From CAJBVW01 sp964457335 (GTDB lineage: Bacteria > Myxococcota_A > UBA796 > SXON01), in assembly GCA_964457335.1 (NCBI GenBank), contig CAYWGD010000020.1:1-64000 (forward strand): DNA of 64,000 nt. The letters are read 5' to 3'. The position numbers and the translations under genes were made by a program. The notes under the pieces were generated by a model, which saw nothing but the letters and a program-made list of their open reading frames with translations, was not told the origin of the DNA and made no database searches. Shown here piece by piece: positions 27,213 through 35,236 of this stretch. Position 1 is the first letter of the stretch, and each line of letters opens with the position of its first letter.

Positions 27213-29120
27213 ATGCTGCTGATTCCGCTCACCCTGCTCGCCCCGGACGCCGCCGCCCTGGACGTCGACACCTTCTCGCTCGCGAGCTCCGCGCTCGACG
27301 GGCAGGGGGGCCTCCAGCTGGAGAGCCCCACCTTCGGCTGGCCGCGCGCCTTCTACGGCGGCCTCGGGGTGGTGTACGCCCACGCGCCGCTGGTGCGCGT
27401 GTACGCCGACGGCACCGAGGATCCCATCGTCACGGACTCCTTCGCGACGCGCCTCGCCGCCGGCTACACGCTCCTGGGCACGGTCCGGCTCGGCCTGGAC
27501 CTGCCGCTCTACCCCTACGTGGGGGGCCCGGCGGACGCCGACTACAACGGCGTCTCCATCGGCGACGCGCGGCTGCGCGGCGTGGTGCGTGTCCCGATCG
27601 GCGAAGGGACGCCCCTGTCGCTCGCGATCGTCCCCTCGCTGACGCTCCCGACGGGCGAAGTCGCGGCCTTCACGGGCAACGGCAGCTTCGGCGGCGGGCT
27701 CGGCGCGGCGGCCGGCTACCGGCTGACCGACGCGGTGCAGCTCACCGCGAACATCGGCTTCCGCGCGGCGCAGGGCTCCGCGATCGGCAACCAGGCCTTC
27801 GGCTCGAACATCGACCTCGGCCTGGGCGGCGCCTACGCCGTGCGCGAGGACCTGAGCGTGGGCCTGGAGCTCGACGGCGCCGTGGACCTCGCCGGCGGCC
27901 TCGGGAGCTGGATGGACAACCCCTTCGAGCTCCACGCCTACGGGCGCTACGGGAAGTCCGCGGGCATCCAGGCGCTCCTCGGCGTGGGGACCGGCGTCGT
28001 GGGCGGCGTGGGTGCGCCCGACGTGCGCGTGCTCGCGGCCGTCGGGTACCGCCTGCCGGGCCAGGAGCCCATCGCGGACACCGACGGCGACGGCATCTAC
28101 GACGACACCGACGTGTGCGTGCAGGTGCCCGAGGACGCCGACGGCTTCGAGGACACCGACGGCTGCCCCGACGAGGACAACGACGGCGACGGCATCCTCG
28201 ACCGCACGGACGCGTGCCCCGACCAGGCCGAGGACCGCGACGGCTGGAAGGACCTCGACGGCTGTCCCGAGCCCGACAACGACGAGGACGGCCTCCCCGA
28301 CGCCCAGGACGCCTGCCCCGACGAGGCCGGCCCCGCCGCGTCGAAGGGCTGCCCCGACCGCGACGGCGACACCGTGATCGACCGCGAGGACGACTGCCCC
28401 GACGTGCCCGGCCTGCCCGAGCTCGGCGGCTGCCCCGACCGCGACAAGGACCGCGTCCCCGAGCCGCGCGACCAGTGCCCCGACGAGCCGATCGACCCGC
28501 GCGAGGACCCCACGCGCTCCGACGGCTGCCCGCGGCGGGTGTTCGTCACGATGGAGAAGATCGAGATCCTCGAGAAGGTGTTCTTCGACACGAACAAGAC
28601 GACGATCAAGCAGCAGTCCTACGGGCTGTTGGCCGACGTGGCGAAGATCCTGAACGACAACCCGGACATCGCGACGATCGAGGTGGCAGGGCACACGGAC
28701 AGCGTCGGGAACGACGTGGCGAACCAGAAGCTCTCGCAGGGCCGCGCGGAGTCGGTGGTGAAGCACCTCTCGACCATCGGCGGCGTTGAAGCCGGCCGCC
28801 TCGTGGCGGTCGGCTACGGCGAGATGCGCCCCATCGACACCAACTCGACCGAGGCCGGCCGCGGCAACAACCGGCGCGTGGAGTTCGTGATCAAGGCCAT
28901 CACCGGCAAGCGGACCCAGCCGCCCACGCCGGCCAGGCCGACCGAGGCGCCGAAGCCGGCCGAGGCGCCCGCACCGGTTCCCGCGCCGGCTCCCGCACCG
29001 GCTCCCGCGCCCGCACCGGCGCCCGCACCGGCACCGGCACCGGCGCCCGCGCCGGCTCCTGAACCGGCGCCCGTGCCCAAGGAGGGCGGGTCGCCGGAGG
29101 ATCCGCCGGCGCCGTGGTGA
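27213..29120 (+). CDS. OmpA-family outer-membrane protein with TSP3-like repeats and Pro-Ala tail
   Basis: The protein has 635 residues. The leader covers residues 1-16 (MLLIPLTLLAPDAAAL). Residues about 20-285 form an N-terminal beta-barrel-like domain. Residues about 288-440 carry six or so thrombospondin-type-3 calcium repeats (DTDGDGIYDDTDVC, EDNDGDGILDRTDACP and so on). Residues about 450-570 are an OmpA C-terminal peptidoglycan-binding domain (VFFDTNKTTIKQQS, VAGHTDSVGND, NQKLSQGRAESV, GRGNNRRVEF). The end is a Pro/Ala repeat stretch. It would tether outer membrane to peptidoglycan. It stands alone after the bioA terminators. Confidence 0.92.
   Translation: MLLIPLTLLAPDAAALDVDTFSLASSALDGQGGLQLESPTFGWPRAFYGGLGVVYAHAPLVRVYADGTEDPIVTDSFATRLAAGYTLLGTVRLGLDLPLYPYVGGPADADYNGVSIGDARLRGVVRVPIGEGTPLSLAIVPSLTLPTGEVAAFTGNGSFGGGLGAAAGYRLTDAVQLTANIGFRAAQGSAIGNQAFGSNIDLGLGGAYAVREDLSVGLELDGAVDLAGGLGSWMDNPFELHAYGRYGKSAGIQALLGVGTGVVGGVGAPDVRVLAAVGYRLPGQEPIADTDGDGIYDDTDVCVQVPEDADGFEDTDGCPDEDNDGDGILDRTDACPDQAEDRDGWKDLDGCPEPDNDEDGLPDAQDACPDEAGPAASKGCPDRDGDTVIDREDDCPDVPGLPELGGCPDRDKDRVPEPRDQCPDEPIDPREDPTRSDGCPRRVFVTMEKIEILEKVFFDTNKTTIKQQSYGLLADVAKILNDNPDIATIEVAGHTDSVGNDVANQKLSQGRAESVVKHLSTIGGVEAGRLVAVGYGEMRPIDTNSTEAGRGNNRRVEFVIKAITGKRTQPPTPARPTEAPKPAEAPAPVPAPAPAPAPAPAPAPAPAPAPAPAPAPEPAPVPKEGGSPEDPPAPW
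28966..29070 (+). repeat. Pro-Ala codon repeat in the OmpA-family gene
   Basis: Degenerate hexanucleotide units (variants of GCGCCC, GCACCG, GCTCCC) encode an (Ala-Pro) run of about 35 residues near the C-terminus. Such tracts are prone to length change by slippage and probably act as a rigid spacer through or beyond the peptidoglycan. Confidence 0.7.
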
Positions 29121-29246
29121 GCCCCTGATGCCCGGCTACGGCGGGGTCCACTCCCCGACGGCGGCGAGGACGATGTCGGCGTCCTCCTCCTCGCCGCCGG
29201 GCTTCCCGTCGACCTCCGACCTCCCGTGACGCGGGACGGCTCCCCC

Positions 29247-31346
29247 CTACGCCGCCGTCCCCTCCGCGAAGAACCGCTCGCCGCGCTCCGCCATCCGCAC
29301 GAGGATCGGCGCGGGCGCGTAGCGCTCGCCGAGCTCGTCGGCGAGGGCCCGCAGCTCCGCGACCAGCGCGGGGAGGCCCTGCCGGTCCATCCACGCGAGC
29401 GGGCCGCCCGTGTTCGGCGCGAAGCCGACGCCGAAGATGGCGCCCACCTCGGCGTCGCGCCAGTTGCGCACGATGCCCTCGTCCAGCGCCCGCGCGACCT
29501 CCGCGGCCTGGATGAGCATCAGGCGGCGCGCGAGGTACGCCACGCCGGTCTTCGCGGGCGTGCCCGTGGCCAGCTCGCGCAGGCCCGGCCAGATGCGCCG
29601 CTCGCCCTCGTAGTCGTAGAAGCCCTTCCCGCCGGCCTTCCCGGTGCGGCCGAGCTCCTCGACCAAACGCCGCACGAGCGCGACGCCGGCGAGGTCGAGC
29701 GGCTTGCCCGTCACGACGCCGCGCGACTCGAAGGCGTGCAGGCCGAGCGTGAGCGTGACCTCGTCGAACTCCTTCAGCGGCGGGACGACCATGCCGGTGG
29801 TGCGCGCGGCCCACTCGATGAGCACCGGGTCGTGCCCCTCGGCGACGAGCTGGCACCCTTCCAGGATGTAGCTTGCGAAGAGCCGCGTCGTGTAGAAGCC
29901 GTAGCCGTCGTTGACGACGATGCTCGTCTTCTTGATGCGGTTCCCGAACGCGAGCGCGCGGGCCAACGTCTCGTCGCTGGTCTTCTCTCCGACGATGATC
30001 TCGAGGAGCGGCATCCGCTCGACCGGCGAGAAGAAGTGCATGCCGACGAAGTTGGCGGGGTTCTTCGACGCCTTCGCGAGCAGCGAGATGGGGATCGCGC
30101 TCGTGTTGGACGCGAACACCGCGTCGGGACCCAGGAGCGCCTCCACCTCGGCGGTCACCTTCGCCTTCACCGCCACGTCCTCGACGACCGCCTCGATGAC
30201 GAGGTCCGTGCCGACGAGATCCTGGAGGTCGAGCGTGTAGGTGATGCGCCCGAGGATGGCGGCGCGCTCGTCCGTCGAGAGGTGCTTGAGGCCGGCGGCT
30301 TGCGCCTGGTTGTGGGCCTTCGCGCCCTCGAGCGCCTCCGCACGGATGTCCTTGAGGACGACGGTGTAGCCGCGCTGGGCGCACACGAAGCCGAGGCCCG
30401 CGCCCATCATGCCGGCGCCGAGGATCGCGACCTTCCGGAAGCGCGCGTCCGCGATCCTCGGCAGGCCGTCCTGCCGCTCGACCGCGCTCTTGTGGTACCA
30501 GAACGTCCGGATCATGTCCTTCGCCTGGTCCGACACGGCGAGCCGGGCGAAGTGCCGCGCCTCGATGGCCACGCCCGCGTCGAAGGTCACGGCGAGGCCC
30601 TCGGCCACGGCGCGCACGGCGGCCTCGGGGGCCGGGAACACGCCCGCGGTCTTCTTCTCGAGCATCGCGCTCGCGATGAGGAGCAGGTTGCGCGCCTCCT
30701 CGCTGCCGGGCTGGGCGCCGGGGATCTTCGCGCCCTTGTCCCAGGGCTGCTTCGCGCCGGGGTTGGCGAGGATCCACGCCTTCGCCGCCGCGTAGGCGGC
30801 CTCCCGCGTGGGCACCACCTCGTCGAGGAGCCCGACCTTCTGGGCCTTCGGCGCGCGGAGGATCTGCCCCTGGGCGATGATCTCGAGCGCCGCCTGGATG
30901 CCGACGAGGCGCGGGAGGCGCTGCGTGCCGCCGCCGCCGGGGATCACGCCGAGGTTCACCTCGGGCAGCCCGATCTGTACGTCCTCCGTCGCGATGCGAC
31001 GGTGACAGGCGAGCGCGATCTCGCAGCCGCCGCCGAGGGCCGAGCCGGCGATCACGGCCACCACGGGCACGCCCGCGGTCTCGAGCCGCCGCAGGAGCGC
31101 GTTCAGGCCCGACGCGGCGCGGCGCACCTCCGCGGGGTCGCGGAGCGCGAAGACCATGTCCAGGTCGGCGCCCACGCAGAAGTCGCGGTTGCCGGACGTG
31201 AGCACGATGCCCTTCCGCCCCGGCGTCGCGAGCGCCTCGTCGAGCGCCTTCGACATGGCCTCGCCGAAGGCCGCGTTGATCTTGTTCACCTTCGGCATGG
31301 CCAAGGTGAGGATCAGGATTCCGTCGTCGTTGGTGATGGTGTACAC
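29247..31346 (-). CDS. fadJ: Bifunctional enoyl-CoA hydratase / 3-hydroxyacyl-CoA dehydrogenase, FadJ/FadB type
   Basis: The protein has 699 residues from the GTG at 31346, 1 bp after the thiolase stop; the frame is open 53 codons further upstream, inside the thiolase gene. The hydratase comes first (about 10-190; FCVGADLDM, IAGSALGGGCEIALAC, IPGGGGTQRLPRL). The dehydrogenase follows (about 300-700; KVAILGAGMMGAGLGF, NTSAIPISLLA, GMHFFSPVERMPLLEI, YEGERRIWPGL). This domain order is that of FadB/FadJ, opposite to the FadN-type protein at 13939-16296. It forms an operon with the thiolase at 31348. Confidence 0.93.
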   Translation of the reverse strand: MYTITNDDGILILTLAMPKVNKINAAFGEAMSKALDEALATPGRKGIVLTSGNRDFCVGADLDMVFALRDPAEVRRAASGLNALLRRLETAGVPVVAVIAGSALGGGCEIALACHRRIATEDVQIGLPEVNLGVIPGGGGTQRLPRLVGIQAALEIIAQGQILRAPKAQKVGLLDEVVPTREAAYAAAKAWILANPGAKQPWDKGAKIPGAQPGSEEARNLLLIASAMLEKKTAGVFPAPEAAVRAVAEGLAVTFDAGVAIEARHFARLAVSDQAKDMIRTFWYHKSAVERQDGLPRIADARFRKVAILGAGMMGAGLGFVCAQRGYTVVLKDIRAEALEGAKAHNQAQAAGLKHLSTDERAAILGRITYTLDLQDLVGTDLVIEAVVEDVAVKAKVTAEVEALLGPDAVFASNTSAIPISLLAKASKNPANFVGMHFFSPVERMPLLEIIVGEKTSDETLARALAFGNRIKKTSIVVNDGYGFYTTRLFASYILEGCQLVAEGHDPVLIEWAARTTGMVVPPLKEFDEVTLTLGLHAFESRGVVTGKPLDLAGVALVRRLVEELGRTGKAGGKGFYDYEGERRIWPGLRELATGTPAKTGVAYLARRLMLIQAAEVARALDEGIVRNWRDAEVGAIFGVGFAPNTGGPLAWMDRQGLPALVAELRALADELGERYAPAPILVRMAERGERFFAEGTAA

Positions 31347-31347
31347 G

Positions 31348-32574
31348 TCACACCCGCTCGATGATGGTGGCGATGCCCATCCCGCCGCCCACGCAGAGGG
31401 TGACGAGGCCGGTGGAGAGCCCGCGATCCTCGAGCGCGTCGAGGACCGTGCCGAGCAGCATGGCGCCGGTGGCGCCGAGGGGGTGGCCGAGCGCGATCGC
31501 GCCACCGTTCACGTTGAGCTTGTCGTCCGGCACGCCGAAGTGGCGCTGCCAGGCGAGGGGCACCGCCGCGAAGGCCTCGTTGACCTCGAAGAGGTCGATG
31601 TCGCCGATGGCCATGCCCGCCTTCCGGAGCGCCTTCTCCGTGGCCGGGATCGGCCCGTCGAGCATGAGCACGGGCTCGTCGCCCACCACCGCGACCGAGC
31701 GGATGCGCGCGCGGGGCTTCAGACCGAGCGCCTCGCCCTTCGCGCGCCGCCCGACCAGGACCGCCGTGGCGCCGTCGACGATGCCGCTGGAGTTGCCGGC
31801 GTGGTGCACGTGCCGGATGCGCTCGACGTGCGGGTACCGCTCCTTCGTCAGCGCATCGAGGCCGAACTGCTCGCCCATCACCTGGAAGCTCGGCGCCAGC
31901 TTCGCCAGGCCCTCGGGCGTGGCGTCGCGCCGCGGCAGCTCGTCGACCGCGAGGATGACCTCGCCGTTCTCGTCCTTCACGGGGACGACCGAGCGCCGGA
32001 ACGCGCCGGCGTCCATCGCCGCGACCGCGCGCTTCTGGCTCTGGAGCGCGAAGGCGTCGGCCTCTTCGCGGGTGACGCCGCGCAGCGTCGCGAGCAGATC
32101 CGCGGAGATGCCCTGCGGCACCGCGCCGAGCTGGAAGACGACCTGCGGGTCGAACAGCGCGCCGCCGTCGCTGCCCATCTTGACGCGCGACATGCTCTCG
32201 ACGCCGCCGGCGACCACCAGCTCGTGGAAGCCCGACGCCACCATCGCCGCCGCGTGGTTCACCGCTTCGAGCCCCGAGGCGCAGAAGCGGTTGAGCGTGA
32301 CGCCCGGCGCGTCGGTCGAGTAGCCGGCCGTGAGCACCGCGGTGCGCGCGATGCACGCGCCCTGGTCGCCCACCTGGGTGACGCAGCCGACCACCACGTC
32401 GTCCACCTGCGCGGTGTCGAGCCCGGTGCGGTCGCGGAGCGCCACGAGCGCGGTGGAGAGCAGGTCGAGGGGCTTCACGCCGTAGAGCGAGCCGTTCTCC
32501 TTCCCACGCCCGCGCGGCGTGCGCACGGCGTCGAAGATCCATGCGTCGGGAGTTCGGGCGTCGGAGATGGACAT
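31348..32574 (-). CDS. fadI: Acetyl-CoA C-acyltransferase (thiolase, FadI-like)
   Basis: The protein has 408 residues. The nucleophile Cys 98 lies in LNRFCASGLEAVN, the His in GGAIALGHPLGATGA and the second Cys in TLCVGGGMGIATI. The N-terminus DAWIFDAVRTPRGRGKENGSLYGV is typical of the thiolase encoded with FadJ-like partners. It is the first gene of the two-gene fadI-fadJ operon (1-bp gap). A weaker FadR-like palindrome lies about 40-60 bp upstream, at 32615-32634. Confidence 0.92.
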   Translation of the reverse strand: MSISDARTPDAWIFDAVRTPRGRGKENGSLYGVKPLDLLSTALVALRDRTGLDTAQVDDVVVGCVTQVGDQGACIARTAVLTAGYSTDAPGVTLNRFCASGLEAVNHAAAMVASGFHELVVAGGVESMSRVKMGSDGGALFDPQVVFQLGAVPQGISADLLATLRGVTREEADAFALQSQKRAVAAMDAGAFRRSVVPVKDENGEVILAVDELPRRDATPEGLAKLAPSFQVMGEQFGLDALTKERYPHVERIRHVHHAGNSSGIVDGATAVLVGRRAKGEALGLKPRARIRSVAVVGDEPVLMLDGPIPATEKALRKAGMAIGDIDLFEVNEAFAAVPLAWQRHFGVPDDKLNVNGGAIALGHPLGATGAMLLGTVLDALEDRGLSTGLVTLCVGGGMGIATIIERV

Positions 32575-32614
32575 CGGGGGGCCTCCGCGGGACCCCGGGA
32601 ATGTACCCCATCCC

Positions 32615-32634
32615 CCTGAATGGTGGTTCAGTTC
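32615..32634 (-). promoter_or_regulatory. Weak FadR-like operator candidate
   Basis: Half-sites CCTGAATGG and TCAGTTC flank a 4-nt spacer (tggt), with the same spacing as the perfect site at 16307-16328. The left half matches 8 of 9 positions, the right half 5 of 7. It lies 41 bp upstream of the fadI-like start. Confidence 0.35.
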
Positions 32635-32660
32635 GAGCGAGAACGCGGCGCGCGCCCCGG

Positions 32661-33377
32661 CTACCGCCGCGCGACCACCATGTACTGGCGGGTGTTCTCC
32701 CAGGGCGTGAGCTCCGCCTTCAGCCCCGCGGCCTCCAGCTCGCCGATGACGGTCTCGGGCGTCAGCCGGAAGTGCGGAGGGGGGCCGTCGGGGGCGTCGA
32801 GCCGCGTCTCCACGACGTAGAAGCGGCCGCCCTCGCGGAGGGCCTCCCCCACCGCGCGGCCGTAGGCGACGCGATCCTCGATGTGGTGCCACACGTTGAT
32901 CATCACGGCACGGTCGACCGACGCGGGCGCGAGGCCGGGCGAGGTCGGCGTGGCCAGGGCGGTCTTCACCGGCGTCCAGCCCTCGCGGGCGGCGCGCTCG
33001 TCGACCCACTTCAGCATGGCGGGCTCGAGATCGGTGGCGAGCACCGTGCCGCTCGGGCCGACGGCGCCGACGAGGTAGCGCAGGAGGTAGCCGGTGCCCG
33101 TGCCGATGTCGGCGACCGTCATGCCGGGGGTGATCTCGAGCGCGGCGACCAACCCGGCCGGCTGCTGCCAGGCGTCGCGTTCGGGGCTCTCCCACCTGGC
33201 CGCGTAGGCGGCGGGGTCCTCGAAGCGGTGCTGGTGGCCGGCCGGCGCGTGCGCGCCCTCCCCGTGGGGGGCGCCGTGCCCGGCGGGAGCGTGCGCGCCG
33301 GCCGGCGCCGGGGCGTCGGGCTCGGCCCGGTGCGCGCAGCCGACGAGGAGCGAGAGCGCGAGCACGCCCCGCATCAC
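32661..33377 (-). CDS. Exported SAM-methyltransferase-like lipoprotein
   Basis: The protein has 238 residues. It begins MMRGVLALSLLVGC (lipobox Cys 14), then a His/Ala/Pro/Gly-rich linker (about 20-50) that could bind metal, then a class I Rossmann methyltransferase domain. The latter has VADIGTGTGYLLRYL near residue 90, ATDLEPAM near 115 and VMINVWHHIED near 158. SAM-dependent methyltransferases act in the cytoplasm as a rule, so a lipoprotein leader is odd, although similar proteins occur in myxobacterial and planctomycete-type genomes. Its start overlaps the stop of the DUF808 gene by 4 bp, indicating coexpression. Confidence 0.8.
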   Translation of the reverse strand: MMRGVLALSLLVGCAHRAEPDAPAPAGAHAPAGHGAPHGEGAHAPAGHQHRFEDPAAYAARWESPERDAWQQPAGLVAALEITPGMTVADIGTGTGYLLRYLVGAVGPSGTVLATDLEPAMLKWVDERAAREGWTPVKTALATPTSPGLAPASVDRAVMINVWHHIEDRVAYGRAVGEALREGGRFYVVETRLDAPDGPPPHFRLTPETVIGELEAAGLKAELTPWENTRQYMVVARR

Positions 33378-34300
33378 GCCGCCTTCCCGTCGGCGGGCTT
33401 CCGCTTCACGAGGCCCCAGAGCTTCGCGGGGATGCCCGTCTTCATGATCCCGACGACGACGAGCCCGGCGAGGCCGCCGACGAGGATGTCCACGCCCGCG
33501 CTCGCGAGGAAGTGCACCACGCCCGCCGGCACCTTCTCCAGCGCGTGGTGCACGGCCTCCTCGAGCGGGTGGATGCCCTCGAGCAGGATGTGCCCGCCCA
33601 CCATGAGCATCGCGACGGTGCCGATGATCCCGATGGCGTGGAGGATCTTCGGCGCCGCCGCCAGGATGAGCTTGCCGAGGCCGACGGAGCCGCCGCCGCG
33701 CTTCACCATCGCCTCGCCCGCGTCGTCCATCTTCACGAGCATGGCGACGAGCCCGTACACGCCCACGGTCATGATCACCGAGATGGCGTAGAGCGTGACC
33801 GCCTGCGTCGTGAAGGACGCCTTGGTGACCTCGCCGAGGCTGATCGCGACGATCTCGCCCGACAGGATGAGGTCCGTGCGGATCGCGCCCTGCACGCGCT
33901 GCCGTTCGAACGTGTCCGGGTCGATGTCCACCGGCACCGCCTCGAGATCCTCCACCGCGTGCGGCGTGACCTTGTGGAGGATCTTCTCCACGCCCTCGAA
34001 CGCGAGGAACGTCCCGCCGGCCATGAGGATCGGCGTGATGGCCCAGGGCGCGACCGCGTTGAGCAGGAGCGCGCCGGGCGCGAGGATGAGCGCCTTGTTC
34101 TTCAGCGACCCCTTCGCGATCTCCAGCACCACCGGGATCTCGCGCTCGCGCCGGATCCCGAGGGCCTGCTCCGCGGTGACCGCCATGTCGTCGGTCACGA
34201 TGCCGCTCGTCTTCTTCGCGGCCGCCGCGGTGAGCGTGGCGACGTCGTCCGCGATGGCGGCGATGTCGTCGAGCAGGGCGATCAGACCGGAGACGGCCAT
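33374..34300 (-). CDS. DUF808 (YedI-like) inner-membrane protein
   Basis: The protein has 308 residues, the normal family length. DUF808 landmarks are MAVSGLIALLDDIAAIADDVA at the N-terminus, KKTSGIVTDDMAVTAEQ near residue 29, then several membrane segments (about 72-100, 165-188, 215-240, 268-290). The acidic patch DIDPDTFERQRVQGAIRTDLILS lies mid-protein. The function of the family is not known. It is the first gene of an overlapping pair with the methyltransferase-like lipoprotein. Confidence 0.9.
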   Translation of the reverse strand: MAVSGLIALLDDIAAIADDVATLTAAAAKKTSGIVTDDMAVTAEQALGIRREREIPVVLEIAKGSLKNKALILAPGALLLNAVAPWAITPILMAGGTFLAFEGVEKILHKVTPHAVEDLEAVPVDIDPDTFERQRVQGAIRTDLILSGEIVAISLGEVTKASFTTQAVTLYAISVIMTVGVYGLVAMLVKMDDAGEAMVKRGGGSVGLGKLILAAAPKILHAIGIIGTVAMLMVGGHILLEGIHPLEEAVHHALEKVPAGVVHFLASAGVDILVGGLAGLVVVGIMKTGIPAKLWGLVKRKPADGKAA

Positions 34301-34348
34301 GCGGAGCTACCTCGGTGGAGATGCCGAGGTAGCGCGCTCACGCCGCGC

Positions 34349-35200
34349 TCACCAGCGGTAGAAGCCCTCGCCCGACTTCTGGCCGAGCTTCCCCTCGGAC
34401 ACCATGCGGCGCATCAGCGCGGGCGGCTCGAAGGCGGCGTTGCCGAGCTCGCGCGCGAGGTACTCGCCGATGGCGAGCCGGACGTCGAGGCCCACCATGT
34501 CGGTGAGGCGGAGCGGCCCGACGGGGTGGCGGTAGCCGAGCACCATGGCCTTGTCGATGTCCTCGGCGCTCGCGACGCCCTGCTCCACCATGCGGATCGC
34601 CTCCATGCCGAGGCACACGCCGAGGCGGGAGGTGGCGAAGCCGGGGAAGTCGCGGACCGTGATGCACTCCTTGCCGATGCGCGAGCCCCAGCGGAGCACC
34701 GCGTCGAGCACGCTCGGCGCCGTGGCGTCGTGCACGACGACCTCGAGCAGCGCCATGATGTGCACCGGGTTGAAGAAGTGGGTCCCGATCACCCGCTCCG
34801 GCGCGCGCCCGCCCTCCGCGATCTTCGCCACCGAGAGCGAGGACGTGTTGGTGGCGAGGATGGCGCCGGGGCGCACGATGGCGTCGAGCGCGTGGAAGAG
34901 CACGCGCTTCATCTCGAGCTTCTCGGGGATGGCCTCGACCACGAGGTCGGCGTCGGCGAGGTCCTCGAGGTGCACCACGCCGCGCAGGCGGGACACCGCC
35001 TCGTCGCGCTCCTCGGGGGCGACCTTGCCCTTCTCCACGCCCTTGTCGAGGTTGGCCTTCACCTTGGCGAGCGCGGCGGAGACGCGCGCCTCGTCGATGT
35101 CGTAGAGGGCGACGTCGTTGCCGGCGAGCGCGGCCACGTGGGCGATGCCGTGGCCCATCGTGCCACCGCCGACGATGCCGATGCGTTGGATGTCGTGCAT
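34349..35200 (-). CDS. hbd: 3-hydroxybutyryl-CoA dehydrogenase
   Basis: The protein has 283 residues. It oxidises or reduces 3-hydroxyacyl-CoA with NAD(P). The Rossmann motif RIGIVGGGTMGHGIAHVAAL is at about 6-25. NTSSLSVAKIAEG lies near 115, with catalytic GTHFFNPVHIM near 135 (His) and the C-terminal helical domain with RMVSEGKLGQKSGEGFYRW. The length fits the stand-alone PaaH/Hbd family. It follows the enoyl-CoA hydratase fusion gene in the same direction (36 bp gap), so a hydratase-dehydrogenase transcript is likely. Confidence 0.93.
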   Translation of the reverse strand: MHDIQRIGIVGGGTMGHGIAHVAALAGNDVALYDIDEARVSAALAKVKANLDKGVEKGKVAPEERDEAVSRLRGVVHLEDLADADLVVEAIPEKLEMKRVLFHALDAIVRPGAILATNTSSLSVAKIAEGGRAPERVIGTHFFNPVHIMALLEVVVHDATAPSVLDAVLRWGSRIGKECITVRDFPGFATSRLGVCLGMEAIRMVEQGVASAEDIDKAMVLGYRHPVGPLRLTDMVGLDVRLAIGEYLARELGNAAFEPPALMRRMVSEGKLGQKSGEGFYRW

Positions 35201-35236
35201 TCTGGGAGCTCCGTTCGGAAGGTTCGGGACCCGCGG

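Noticed and set aside
28966..29070. Pro-Ala repeat as a CRISPR or structural RNA array
   Set aside because: The units are short, in frame and encode a simple dipeptide spacer; there are no unique spacers between repeats.
29121..29246. Minus-strand stretch encoding GEEEDADIVLAAVGEWTPP before a stop
   Set aside because: It looks like a C-terminal tail but has no start codon, no ribosome site and no recognisable family. It is too short to call as a gene or relic.
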